From NCBI GenBank assembly GCA_008931825.1, contig QXVZ01011457.1:1-27525 (forward strand): a DNA stretch of 27,525 nt. The letters are read 5' to 3'. This document shows positions 12,110 to 22,940 of this stretch, piece by piece (positions within the stretch are counted from its first letter, which is position 1; the number at the start of each line of letters is the position of its first letter). Source of the stretch: Phallusia fumigata (lineage: Eukaryota > Chordata > Ascidiacea > Phlebobranchia > Ascidiidae). The notes beneath the pieces were generated by a model, which saw only the letters and a program-made list of their open reading frames with translations, made no database searches and was not told the origin of the DNA. A program made the translations under genes and the position numbers.

Positions 12110-13010
12110 CCAGCAACAGTTGCAGTTTTCCGTTTGTTTTCGCCGACGCTTGCAATCTGTCGTTTTACTGCTCGGCCCGGTCAGTTCTAAAGGCTTGTTG
12201 TTCATTAGCAGTTCACCTTTTGTCTTCCCGCCGTCGTCACCTTTTGCTCCGCCGCCGGTTCCCTCATTAAACTTACGTTTCCTCTTTTGACGCCGTAAAA
12301 CGACCGGGGCGGATTTCCTAAAGGGCACCCGGGCGCTCGTTATGACCGCTTCGATGCCGAGTTTTAAGGCCCATATGTTTTTAACACCGTTGGTTCCGTG
12401 GACTGCTTTTGGTAATTGCAATCGTCATATGGGAAGGCCCTTACAGGCTGTTTTATTGCACGCACAAGGCTTGTTCTTGCTGTTTGCTTGTTAAAAAACA
12501 CACTAACTAATACAAGAAAATTGTTGTCAATACAACACATCAACAGGGAAAATCTGATTTAAAATAGAACCTCCATGTATTTTCAAGTACAATGTATATT
12601 CGAATCACCAGAAAATCTACCGTCCTGTGTCGCCATAAGCCGTTACAGTAAACCAGATGTGACCCCATCAAATATCGCACCACGTACATTCAGGTGCTGG
12701 TGTAATCACAGCGATTTTTACGCAAGTTACACGGCGCGTAAGAATCAAACGCTCGTTGCCGACAATTACCCGTGCAAACGCGGCGACTACAGCAAGGGCA
12801 GAACCATTATTTCACCTCCTCCCTTGACCCCCCGCCGACATGAGTTTGTTTATCATTAACACTGCGATGACCCGTTGATGCGACAGCGTTCCCACACACA
12901 CCTCTCATTTTAGGTGGCCGGGTCATTGGGAATTCCACCGGCTTTTTGTATGGGCGTATGGCAAGTGCGATACAATGCCGAATAGGAAGTGCCCAAGCGA
13001 GACTGCGGGT
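12110..13010. other. Intergenic stretch between Id-like paralogue A and CATIP
   Basis: Paralogue A promoter side plus CATIP downstream flank. A 104-codon minus frame at 12107-12421 is rich in Lys, Arg and Gly but lies upstream of the TATA box and gives no in-frame splice to the HLH exon, so I do not call it. Confidence 0.5.
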
Positions 13011-13019
13011 TAAACGCAG

Positions 13020-13025
13020 TTTATT
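13020..13025 (-). terminator. Candidate poly(A) signal of CATIP
   Basis: The minus strand reads AATAAA about 304 nt past the CATIP stop codon. It is the nearest exact hexamer on this strand. Confidence 0.45.
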
Positions 13026-13328
13026 GCATTGAAAACTGTTCGCCACGCGAGGCTGGCGAGGTCAACGCCCTGTGTCAACGAGGACGTGCGGTTATGAAAA
13101 GTGAAAGCGGTGTCTAAATTTGTTTGTCCTGTGAACGTTAAACTTGAAGAAACAAATGTTTGGCCAGTTTCGTTACAATTCATATTTGAAAAATTCAAGC
13201 ACCTAAACATCAGGTGGATTTATCATGCTTGCATTTTGAAAACAATAAAAAACGTAAGTTCTAAAACGCACATAAAATACTGTAGACGCACAAAAACTGA
13301 ACATAGTGCATGCGGGTTTGTAAAATAA

Positions 13329-14462
13329 CTATGCTTTGTCCGCACTAGCTACTTTCTCCAGTTCAGTGGAGGAATGTTTGTATGATGACCCGTCGGGGAA
13401 AGTCGACGAGAAGGTGGAAAAAAAGTCCGCCGCGAAGCTTACCACGTCGTCCGGTCTGCGGAGAAGCAAAAACTGAAAAAAGTCGGCGAGCAACGCTGAT
13501 GCTTCAGGATGTTCACGAAGGTAGGTCTCGTGGCCCGCTTTTAGTTGTTCCTTCCGTTGCAAGAATCGCGAATTCATTTCCATGTCTTCCTCCCAAACAA
13601 GCGCCTTTTTGCCGAACACAGGTTTCACTTCGACTTCGTCACGCTCTATCAAGCGCGGTGCCTTCTCGAGCGTTGCGATCGCCGGCGAGCCGACCTGAAC
13701 TCTCATGGTCATGTGACCGTCCTCCATGAAGAACGTCTGCCAGGTGTATGGTAAGTCACGGTGTGACGAAATGCTTCTTTCAATTCCGTACACCTGCAAC
13801 TCCTGTTTGCCAACTTGCTGTTTTCTTTCAGGTAGTGGTTTGTACTCTGTCTCAACCAACTTTCCTGATTCAGAGTCCAAAGTGATAAAAGTCATCTCTT
13901 CATGCACCTCCTGTCTGATCATCAATCGCTGAAGCAGCAGATTTGTGCCTTCAGTAATGAATCCTCCAAGTTGATCCGCTGTGAAGTTATGCACTGACCT
14001 CTTGATTTCGTCACCTTGTATCACTTGCCGCTTAACTGTAAGACTGCCCGTGTCTAGATCAACAGACATTTCCGTTTTCTTCTCTAACTCATGTCCAGGC
14101 ACTTTGACATACTCAGTGTGATCCTGTTTCACTAGTGAAAGGTTATTTGGGTTCAGGTAAGTTGTGATTGTGGTCCCCATCGGAGTATCCTCCACCTTGC
14201 CATGACTGTTTGCATGGACAAGAACTAGAACATCCCCTGATTGAGTAACTTTTTCAATGCTGGTATGGAATTCACCTAAAGTTTTTCCATCGTCAGAAAC
14301 TGTCACCAATTCATCTTTAAAAATACATAGATCTAAGTTTTCCTGATCAATTTTCTTCAAAAATTTTAGTGCACTTTCTCCTGCTTTTGCCTCTTCTTCC
14401 TGTGTGGATGTGTCTCCATTCATGTCAGCAGTTTGTGGTGTTTGTGAATCTGTTTCGTCCAT
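13329..14462 (-). CDS. CATIP: CATIP, ciliogenesis-associated TTC17-interacting protein (intronless, 377 aa)
   Basis: CATIP (C2orf62) binds TTC17 and is needed for actin polymerisation and ciliogenesis in vertebrates. The frame is a single exon, close to the usual family length of about 390 aa. Family-like blocks in order: LVHANSHG (81-88), MTFITLD (190-196), VYGIERS (224-230), DGHMTMRVQVGSP (248-260), WEEDMEMNSRFLQRKEQLKAGH (about 290-311) and a C-terminal RIIa-like dimerisation/docking helix pair (about 318-348, ALLADFFQFLLLRRPDDV). I start at the first ATG (MDETDSQ); the frame upstream contains only a non-ATG extension. A strong 3' splice site sits 33 nt upstream of the ATG. A minus-strand AATAAA lies at 13020-13025. 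The missing coding introns are unusual beside intron-rich neighbours. Confidence 0.93.
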   Translation of the reverse strand: MDETDSQTPQTADMNGDTSTQEEEAKAGESALKFLKKIDQENLDLCIFKDELVTVSDDGKTLGEFHTSIEKVTQSGDVLVLVHANSHGKVEDTPMGTTITTYLNPNNLSLVKQDHTEYVKVPGHELEKKTEMSVDLDTGSLTVKRQVIQGDEIKRSVHNFTADQLGGFITEGTNLLLQRLMIRQEVHEEMTFITLDSESGKLVETEYKPLPERKQQVGKQELQVYGIERSISSHRDLPYTWQTFFMEDGHMTMRVQVGSPAIATLEKAPRLIERDEVEVKPVFGKKALVWEEDMEMNSRFLQRKEQLKAGHETYLREHPEASALLADFFQFLLLRRPDDVVSFAADFFSTFSSTFPDGSSYKHSSTELEKVASADKA

Positions 14463-14494
14463 GTTTAAACAGTTACTACCTATCAACCTAATAT

Positions 14495-14515
14495 GCTGTG
14501 GACAACAAATACATA
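14495..14515 (-). promoter_or_regulatory. 3' splice site just upstream of the CATIP start (5'-UTR intron or spliced-leader acceptor)
   Basis: On the minus strand a T-rich tract leads to TTGTTGTCCACAG|CATATT, with the cut after position 14496 and the ATG 33 nt further on. Ciona mRNAs are often trans-spliced to a short leader at such unpaired acceptors close to the start codon. An ordinary 5'-UTR intron would look the same here. Confidence 0.5.
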
Positions 14516-14570
14516 AAGTTAATAGATAAAAAGCAGTGGTGCAAATCGTTAAAAAAACTTAAAGGTGGCT

Positions 14571-14690
14571 TTCACCATATTGCCATTCTATAAAAGTGTG
14601 GCTTTCACTATGTTGCCATTTTATGACATGGTTGTTTTTGCAGGAAGAAACACATTGGTCCCCATACATGCAAAGTTATACATTAACTGT
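14571..14690 (+). repeat. Dispersed repeat, copy related to 1437-1605
   Basis: Has GGCTTTCACCATATTGCCATT, again as GGCTTTCACTATGTTGCCATT about 30 bp on, then TTTGCAGGAAGAAACACATTGG. It lies just upstream of CATIP. Confidence 0.55.
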
Positions 14691-14859
14691 GAGGTACCGT
14701 GAGTAAATGTACTGAAGAGTAGCAGGTATTTGTAATTATTGTGTGTAATTAGTTAATTTTAATGAAATAATTGGTATTGTAACAAGCTACTGCTCAATCA
14801 GCCTCTACAGTGCTAACAAGTCCACTGCCAGGAATATAGGATTACACACACTACACAGT

Positions 14860-15306
14860 GATTAATGCATCACAATGACATGTTACAAACTGTCAAAATT
14901 CCACCCAATTCGGACATTGTTTTTTTTTTTTTTGGGGGGGGGGGGCCCGGGGGGGAAACCCGGGGGCTTTAGGTTCCAAAACCCAACCCCATATTTACCA
15001 GCTGGGAAAGGTTTTTCCNNNNNNNNNNNNNNNNNNNNNNNNNNNNNNNNNNNNNNNNNNNNNNNNNNNNNNNNNNAATTCGGCCTTTTTTTTTTTTTTT
15101 TTGGGGGGGGGGGGACCTGTGGGGTAACCACTGGAGCTATAGGTTCACAACTCCATCACTATATCTACCAGCTGTGAAAGTTTTATCCAAATCCAACAAA
15201 CATTTTAAGGCAAAAGTGCATGGGCAAGCTGCAGGGAACATAAATGAAAGAACAAACATAATGAAAACAATATGTGTCCCTTTCAGGTAGGGGACCCAGA
15301 ATAACC
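14860..15306 (+). repeat. Dispersed repeat interrupted by an assembly gap
   Basis: Contains the ~130-bp unit (ACAAACTGTCAAAATTCCACC) and the ACCAGCTGTGAAAG module. Runs of T and G flank a gap of 58 N (15019-15076). The sequence left of the gap is a corrupted copy of the sequence to its right. Confidence 0.75.
15019..15076. other. Assembly gap of 58 N
   Basis: Unknown bases inside the dispersed repeat. Both sides carry AATTCGG, a T run, a G run and then versions of the same 75-bp sequence, so the true distance may be zero or negative. Confidence 0.99.
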
Positions 15307-15309
15307 ATT

Positions 15310-16460
15310 AAAACATACAGAACTGCACTACACATAAAGGCTGGCACATTGTGAGCATACCCTATTAAGGCATTGTTCCACTCATCGAGGTAAATAAACC
15401 CCATTATCATCATGCAATTGTCCTGGAAAAAAACTGCATGATAAAAAGTGGTCAAAAAAGGTTAGTAACCCGCAGTATGGAACTGCATTATTCTCTTTTT
15501 TCCTTTGCTCTAGCTTCCATGACTTGTTTGATACATTTCTACACTGTTCACAATCGTTTTTTTGTAGCTTATCATTGAAAAATACCCAAGTCAGTGGCTT
15601 CGATTCTTGATTTTAGGAAGTAAGACGTCACATTCCCAATGTGTAAAGCATATGTTTGAGAAAAATATGTATGTACTGTTGCCTTCATTTTTGTGACCAT
15701 AGGTTTTGCATTTCCGATTGCTCTTTCAATGCCAAATGATGCTGTCTTTGACTTATACCCTATCCTATTTGTTATTGTGTAGTTTAGTTTAGATTGCAGA
15801 AAGAAACTGACAACATGGTAAACTATAGGTATAAAAACTGTCTGAAAGGCTACATTTAAAAAAGTATATTCGATTTTCTACATCTATTTCTATACAGTTA
15901 AGATTTGTTTCTAGCAAAAGTACACAGCCAAGGGCCTACATAATAACAGAAATTCCCACACACGTTTAATTAGGTCTATTTACAAGAATTCTATCCACCT
16001 GTTTACCATGCGGCTTTATTAAACAGGTCGAAACAATAACTAAGGCCTCACAGCTCCGGATGGAATTAAATAGGTTGTTATAGCAACAGAGATGCATAGA
16101 AATCAAACTTGAAATTGTTAAAAGTAATGCAGGGGTACATTAAAATTTTTGGGCTGGATAAAAAGCATTTAAGAACAAAAAGTCATAAAAATTTGACATT
16201 TTATTCCATTTTTAGGCATGAACTCATAGATTTACCTGATATTACCTGATAAAACCCATTTCTTTATATTACGTGATTAATAAAAGCTGGTTTGTCAGCT
16301 TTGGGCCAGGCAGAACGGATACGCCGAGAGAATTGTGATTTATTTCCAAGTTTTGCTGGCGCTAAGACGTGATCAGCCGTTTTAAATCGACATTATCGCG
16401 CAGTTAATAATGTTATTTTCATGGAACGACCGTGATCTTAATTTAACGCAGCGACAAAGC
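15310..16460. other. Gene-free stretch
   Basis: AT-rich, with no supported exon or RNA gene. GC rises from about 16300 towards the possible promoter. Confidence 0.5.
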
Positions 16461-16471
16461 AACAGCGGTGG

Positions 16472-16549
16472 CCAATCCTATTCTCCACATCCGGCTTTTA
16501 GATTAGGGACTCATCGCATCATGGCGACCATAACCGGCTACATATAAAG
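16472..16549 (+). promoter_or_regulatory. Possible CCAAT/TATA core promoter pointing right
   Basis: CCAAT at 16472-16476 is followed 70 bp later by TATAAAG at 16543-16549, inside a stretch richer in GC than its surroundings. This is the classic spacing for a start near 16575. Id-like paralogue B is the next plus-strand gene, about 1.85 kb away, and would need a 5'-UTR intron. No coding exon directly downstream was confirmed. Confidence 0.3.
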
Positions 16550-16999
16550 TTTACAGTCCCGCTGTGAGGTAAACTGTATCGGATATACGCTTCATTTTCA
16601 CTGGACACTTGGTTATCACAAGCGGCTCGGGATAAGCACGCCGCTGCGACGTATATTAAACTTTTAACGCACAAAGACTGCCCGCTGAGCGAACGCATGA
16701 CTCTCTTAATTTAATTAAACTGACAGCATGAAGTTTACGGTTACGAGGACAGAACAACTAGAATTTAATATAACACGAAAACAGCAAAAGCTTGAAAGCA
16801 ATTCTTTCTTACTCCAACATTAAAAGCACACAGGTTTGCTAAACTTCGAGAAAAAACTGATATGTCATTGAGGGAAATTTGTGGTGTAATTTATAACCAC
16901 CAAGTTTTGTCTGCGGTTACAGTAATTGCTATTTAGACTGATCTGGGTGGTTTAATTGCATAAACATCTTTTCAAAAACAAAAAGCCGTGACGTTTATC

Positions 17000-17233
17000 T
17001 CACAATTTCAGAACCAACATATTCCTTTGTACACGAAAAAGTGAGGTCGANAATTCGTCCGTCACCTTGCCGTAAAACAAATCGATTAAGTTTTTCTGAT
17101 GTGGAACTTCAAAACCGATGAACACAATTTGTATTTTACTATGTAACTGTCGTTTTATATCTTGTATGGCTAGAATACGGCAGAAAATGGAAATATTGCG
17201 ATGCATACTTCTCAGGAAATATTCCACAACCAT
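17000..17233 (-). CDS. Small hypothetical ORF, 77 aa
   Basis: Not recognised. An ATG in good context (CAAAATGG) opens 77 codons ending in TGA; one base (17051) is N. The composition looks protein-like, with mixed charged and hydrophobic residues (SKIQIVFIGFEVPHQKNL). A CAG just before the start could be a splice acceptor, so it may be an exon. There is no neighbouring exon or homologue to support it, and chance is a fair alternative. Confidence 0.25.
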   Translation of the reverse strand: MVVEYFLRSMHRNISIFCRILAIQDIKRQLHSKIQIVFIGFEVPHQKNLIDLFYGKVTDEXSTSLFRVQRNMLVLKL

Positions 17234-18417
17234 TTTGACCTGCGACTCTTTTTGCGGTCACTGAAAAATCAACTTAAAATCAACTTATTTAGCCTTTATT
17301 TAATAGAAAATTTTGAAATAGATAGGCGTTTGACCTGCAAGTTTAGCAACCATTTTTGTCACTAAACTTCTTTTTAGGAGGAGAATAAGATAAGACCAAA
17401 AAACGTGCACTATTGTTATGTACGTGCAAATCAAAAGTGCGTTCTTTAATTGCCGGAAACTGGAAATTTATTTTGTTGACTTTTCCCGCGACTGAGCATG
17501 CACCGTACAAATATCCCGCAAATTATGTAGCTGCATGAGAGCAACAAGATCCGTGGGAACCTCACTGTCAAAGAATCACGAAAAATTGCCAAAGTCCAAG
17601 AAGACCACGTGATATTGGTCTACCTGCTGGAGATATTTCCGCTATCAAGGTAAACTTCGTTTGCGTGCGAAATTATTAAGATTTGCCATGTACAAATTAT
17701 CTTATTTTGGTATTTTTGGGTAATTTTAAACAAATGTCTCAATATGATAAAAAAAATTAAACATGTGTGTCTCCTTTCAAACAGGACCTATCATGACAAC
17801 TCGCCATTTTTGAAATTCCAAACAGCAGTTTCGAAACAAAAGTATCATTAGCTTTAGTACAATTGTGGTTCGATCGTGCAGCCTGGTCTACTCTTAAATA
17901 CATTACAAAGCCTTATATTTGTTTGTGCTTTTCGCATTATGCCCATGTGAAAATAAGCCTTTTTAATGTTGCGGTTTAATGCTGAGACAAACAAAGCTGA
18001 CTGAGCTGACCCTTAATTTAACGGCAATCAGCTGAAAGCAAATTTCCTATGGATGTCGTTGTTGTTATGTTCAGGCCATCGGGGCTATGTTAAACTCGTT
18101 TGAAATCGATACTGGACGCCGATGGAAGTAAACAGGACGGCGGTGTTTGTTTGCTTGGGACCACATTGCAAAGGTAGGGCGGAAATGGAGCTTTGAACGT
18201 GGCTGGAGACTCGCCCGACGAGAGAGAAAGCAAGGGAGGACAGCAATTGTCGGGAGAAAGCGATCCGAGAGAAGCGGATGTGTCCAAACGAGAGAGGAAA
18301 AGAAAAAAGGAAAAATGCAGTACAAAACCGCGGCGCTTTTACTTCCAAAGCATCACACAAGCGTTTTACATTAGTTATTATTTCCTTACGCTGCTCTGCT
18401 ACTGCTTGAAGTTCACA

Positions 18418-19120
18418 ATGGTCAAGGCGCCGAAGTCAATCTCTTCTCGTGCAATGAGGTTTGAACCTTTTTACCATCAGCAACGAACTGCCAAAGTTCT
18501 CGTAAGATCACCGATGGAAAATGATTCCAGCGAAAAGGTCCCAAGATCCGGGGAAAAGGAAGAATTAAGGTAAGATTTGTGCTACTGCAGGCAAAGTGTT
18601 TATAAATGTGCTAAAAACTTTTTTCGACCTTCTTAATTTATGATTATCAACTTTTTCGAATTAAACATCGCAGAGGGTTGTATGAGACAAACAACTGCTT
18701 TATTAAATTTCGTCAAAGCGCTACGATTTTAGAGCGAAACTTGTTCCCCGTGTGTAACACGACATCACTATCGTTTCAGGTGCTTGTACGGCAAACTTCG
18801 CGACATTATTCCATCTTGTCAAAGCAAGCCTATGACAAGCGTGGACATCGTGCTTGGAGCGGTCGATTACATTCGAGATCTGCATTCAATGCTCGAAGAT
18901 AGGTTGTTGGCGTCAGGAAAAAACAACCACGATCTTGACATGCTGCGCGATCTGTGCGGCCCGGAACGCATACAGCTACTGACAAAGGTGAGATGTTGAC
19001 AAGTCTGTAAGTTTATTTTTTCGTGGTGTGTTATTTTATGGATTAGGTTTGCTATATTTCGCAGAATGTCTAAGCAAAATTGTAATCTTTGCTTTCTTAA
19101 ATTTTTAGGAACTTTCTTGA
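18418..19120 (+). CDS. Id-like HLH protein, paralogue B (three exons, 123 aa)
   Basis: Exon 1 is 18418-18569 (ATG GTC AAG, ending GAATTAAG|GTAAGA, phase 2). Exon 2 is 18780-18987 (CGTTTCAG|G to AAG|GTGAGA, phase 0). Exon 3 starts at 19109 and ends after three codons at TGA 19118-19120. The HLH is about residues 52-90: CLYGKLRDIIPSC, then SVDIVLGAVDYIRDLHSML. The Cys before helix 1 recalls the CYS/CYxKL start of Id proteins, and no basic region precedes it. The predicted role is to dimerise with bHLH proteins and block DNA binding. Exon 3 ends in GAAG|GTAAGT, so a further intron is possible. An alternative last exon (19413-19532, 39 codons to TGA) also joins exon 2 in frame, so the C-terminus is uncertain. 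Exon 1 and the intron match paralogue A. Confidence 0.8.
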
Positions 19121-19329
19121 TGAGAATTTACAAGTGAAAAAAACCGAGTCACATCTGACTGAAGGTAAGTTCTAAACATTTGTACCTGTATGTTGATGTG
19201 TGAGCCAGGTTTTGGGTGAACAAAGTTGATTTTTTTGACAAGTTAACGAAAATTAAAAACAAACAAAACTAGCGACGTTAATTGTGTCAAACTCGGTGTC
19301 ACCAACCAAACAAGATTTACAACTGAAGC

Positions 19330-19335
19330 AATAAA
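19330..19335 (+). terminator. Candidate poly(A) signal of Id-like paralogue B
   Basis: AATAAA lies about 210 nt past the short-form stop codon. If the alternative last exon at 19413 is used, this site would be intronic. Confidence 0.4.
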
Positions 19336-19539
19336 AGCTGCGGTTTTACTGGTACTGTTTGAGCAAGAAATCGGGTCACATGCAATAACTCAAGGTGTTC
19401 TTTATGACACAGAATGTTCAGCAAACCGTGACAAGAAGATCGCGTGAGATGACGTCGGCGCTTGAAAGATGCGTCTGGTGCAACGGGGTTGGTCTCGACG
19501 GAGATGACCAGCGTTTCAGGCAACGAATGTGAATTTCAA

Positions 19540-21410
19540 AGAAACAACTTTGTTCTTACAAACTTGATAAACATTGCTTGTAGTTGAACGATTGTTTAAG
19601 TTTCTGTTGTTTAATACACAGCTGAAAACACTTTTTATTTTAATCGCCGGGTGGCAACAAAGAGTCAAATTAGGTGTATTTGGAACAACTAAGCATTGCA
19701 TCAGCGTGCTTGGCTATAGTAAACCAAATGTAAGTCTGCACGAATGACTTTTAACTTCACCAACCAAGTGGATACGACCAAGCAAAGGAAAGGCCATACA
19801 GGAATACCTGTGCGGACTTGTACCAAAACGTCACGCAATCTAACAAAAATATTGTTACTGTCAAGATTAGGTGGTTAATTATCCTACGCTAAACTTTTTT
19901 GGTAAATAGGCAAGTAAAAATCAAAAACTGACAGCCACGATAAACATATTCTTGTGTCAAATCACCAATTTAGTACCAACTAAATCCAAATATATTCCTT
20001 TGTAGTCAAATCCAATTTTCTTCTCAATAGTCAAATCAAAGTTTGTAGCCACATCACAATACTGCACCAGAATGCACGCAAGGTCACTACGTGTCCGCTC
20101 TCAGTAATCATGCACCTAAGTAGGGCGGTAACAGCGGGTAATTATATGGCAGAGAGAAACGACCTTGCCCCGGCGAAAGTAACTTGAAGTTAATTACAGC
20201 AATCTAGGGCGGCTTATACCCTGCACAAGGCCAGTTCTAATTACCCTAATCCCCCAAACCTGACCCTAAACAAGTTCACAAATTCATTGACGTTGTTGGG
20301 CCAAGACCAATTGGTAACAAGGTCAAATGTCCTGGGACAATTTATTCTGAAATTGTTGTTAATTTATTCTGACAAGGGTAATATACACAGTATAAAAATA
20401 TATAAGGTAAAAATGGGTGCATCACTACATTAAATTTTTTAAAAATTAAAAACGTTCGATTAAATGATAGAAAAATTAATACAAAAACAATATATGCATA
20501 CGTCCTTTAATTTGCTATATAGGCTTGCTTGGTTTTACTAAGTGCAACAAATTAAACAGTTATTTGGTTAATTAAATTTAGCGACTAAACAGAATTAATG
20601 TGCGACGCCTTTGGAAAATTAAAACGACGCACCAGATCGTCGTGAGGTAACAGCTTGAGGTGACACTGTGCCTGTTACTATAAACGTTTTACTCTTGTTG
20701 GATATTAACCAACCAACAATTCTGTTTGGATATCTTTCCAACAGCTGTAACATTACAAAGTTTCAATGGTACGTATTCAAGGCACCAACCATAATTCGGT
20801 AAGATCCATTTCCAACAGAGAATAAAATTTGGAAACATAAACTGGATTAATACAAGCAAGAGTGTTCCCCGAAATGACGACAGTGCGTGGAATGACGAGT
20901 GTGCGTTACAGCTGTTAAAAGTATTAACAAAAAAATATGTTATCCATATGGCATAAGTGCAGCAATTTGTTTAGTTACATTTTCGTAACAATAAAAAATT
21001 CTGAAAGCAAGTGGACGTGTTATATGTACAAGTGAGTAGAGGCCGCCTTGACAATCAACGCTTTCCGGGCGCACCTGCAAAACATAAAATGTTGAATTCA
21101 AAATAGTAAATACATGTTTCTAATTTTGACTGGTTAATTCAGGAAATGAATCATTGCGCAACAAAAAAGAGGAACCGTTGAGCAGTCTGCCTCATACGTT
21201 AGTTTCGAAAGTCCGTGGGCAACTGTTTAGTAGTCGCAGACTAATTTTAACTAGGCTACAACCTATGCGGCATTGTCATCTATAGCAATGGAATACGCTT
21301 GTAGGACAAAATTGATTAATCAGGCAAATGAGTTTACGATATAAACACATCACATTAAATACAACAAACTTTACAATAACCGCGTTGAAATACAAACTTT
21401 TTGATAAATT
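19540..21410. other. Gene-free stretch between Id-like paralogue B and small paralogue 1
   Basis: AT-rich; no long open frame. The only coding hint is on the minus strand near 21079, where TGTTTTGCAG is followed by a frame reading VRPESVDCQGG, a possible extra exon of paralogue 1. Confidence 0.45.
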
Positions 21411-21422
21411 CAATCTCAGCAC

Positions 21423-21857
21423 CTATCCCTTGTTCACGGTGTCAAATGTGGATTCATGTTTTAAAGTTAAATGCTTCTTACGTTTGGTAATGTTGACGTT
21501 TCCCTGCACACCGACTATAGAGCTGTTAACGTGAGCTCCTCTCATATCGAAGTGCTGTTCGTGTTTGCTTTGGTCCACTAACAAACAAAAAAAAAACATT
21601 GGATTACATGGACAATGTGTATAAAGTGTTGCTGTTAGGCATTTTGTAATTTATGAAGGCACATGTGAACAATGTATTTTTTGTACTGACGATTCCACGT
21701 CCTTTTAAGGTCGTCTTGGTCAAGAAACAATGTGCTTTACTTGAAATCTCGTACCTTTCATTGTTTCGGCGTTATAATTGTTGACGTTTCCGCCGTTGGC
21801 GCAGATTTGGGTTTTTCCATCAAACTTGCAACCGTTGAAGTTATTGTTTACCGACAT
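21423..21857 (-). CDS. Small unrecognised gene, paralogue 1 (two exons, 85 aa)
   Basis: Minus strand. Exon 1 is 21857-21755 (ATG TCG, 34 codons, ending ATGAAAG|GTACGA, phase 1). Exon 2 is 21577-21423 (acceptor TTTGTTAG|TG), ending in TAG. Exon 1 is Asn/Gly-rich (MSVNNNFNG, then GGNVNNYN). Exon 2 carries VDQSKHEQHFDMRGAHVNSS and GVQGNVNI. It matches the gene at 24358-24736 in frame, intron position and intron phase. A donor-like CGTAAG inside exon 2 and an acceptor near 21079 followed by VRPESVD, which recalls RRPESAD in paralogue 2, suggest the real gene may extend left with another exon. No signal peptide or membrane segment is seen. Function unknown. Confidence 0.55.
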
Positions 21858-22940
21858 GTCTTTACTGTATAATTCTCAAACTTTACAGAGGTTACTGTAC
21901 GTCTTACGCAATTCTGCAAAAAAAACAATCCACAATACAATAAAATACAGTTTACTGCTGAAAACTCTGCCGAAATGTGTAAAGCTTTATCTAACTTTCG
22001 AAAATGCCTTGAGCTTGTATTTCACAACCCTGCCTTTTTATATTTGTAATGTATTTGCAACACATTGAACAAAAGCCATTTACAACACCAATCCAACCAA
22101 GCGGGGGAATTATTCAAGGTTTTATATTCCCGGGGGTTTCCCCACAACAGCAGTCTCTGAACCGTTGCTGGCTTTTGTTCCGCTTCGTTCGAGATGTTTT
22201 AGGCAACCTAAACTGTATGTGCTTTAGAACAAGCGCCCCTTTTGGTTAACAGTGCCCACCTTTTTCATTTGCGTCCAAGTAATTCAAAACTCAGGTACCT
22301 CGGTATACACGTGACGTAATTTCAGTTCCGCTTTTTCGGGACGTTTTTGTTTCGTTACATTGCGCAATCTTGCTGGCGATGTCATAAAAATATCAGGATG
22401 CACCACCGGGCTTTGTTTTTTGCGATGCCTGTTCTGAAACACTTCTCATCTAGGCCAGTGGAAAGTATGTGTGTTTTGACGGTTTTCCGAGTAGTTCAAC
22501 TTACAGCACAGCGGTGCATTCTTTTTACATAAAGTGCCACACATATTCTTACAATTGATTTTATTGATGCGCCAAACCGACAAATAAAAAGCAGCACCAA
22601 TTAGGTTGCGACAGACCACGAGCTATAAAAACCGGATCATTTTGTTCCACAAGCTTAAAACTATTTACAAATTGATTGTGTCGTTAGTTGGTTTTAAGGT
22701 CAGTGGGATACGACAAAACTTGTTTGAAGCAAGGGACATTGGGAAAGTAGAAACAATGATGCGAAAATGCTCGTGATGGAAAAAAAAACTTGCGGAGAAC
22801 GCAATACGGTTTGCGTTTGGCGAAGTTGATCTGTTATCCCGATCACTACATAATGTAATTAAAGCCTTTGGCTTCCGTCGGTCAAGTGCAAAATATATGA
22901 ATATACATGTAAAGAAGACAACCGTCTAAAGTTGTCCGCT

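Noticed and set aside
12107..12421. Lys/Arg-rich 104-codon minus frame as an upstream HLH A exon with a basic region
   Set aside because: Its donor candidates do not give the phase 2 needed at the HLH exon, whereas exon 1 at 11833-11996 does and matches paralogue B.
13382..13729. Plus-strand 115-codon frame
   Set aside because: Antisense shadow of CATIP, which has clear family motifs over its full length.
17531..17649. Possible plus-strand exon (GNLTVKESRKIAKVQEDH) ending in ATCAAG|GTAAAC
   Set aside because: The acceptor is poor, other frames contain stops, and no joining exon was found; the donor is mentioned only as a hint.
17860..17890. GGTTCGATC resembling a tRNA B box
   Set aside because: No A box, acceptor stem or anticodon stem could be placed around it.
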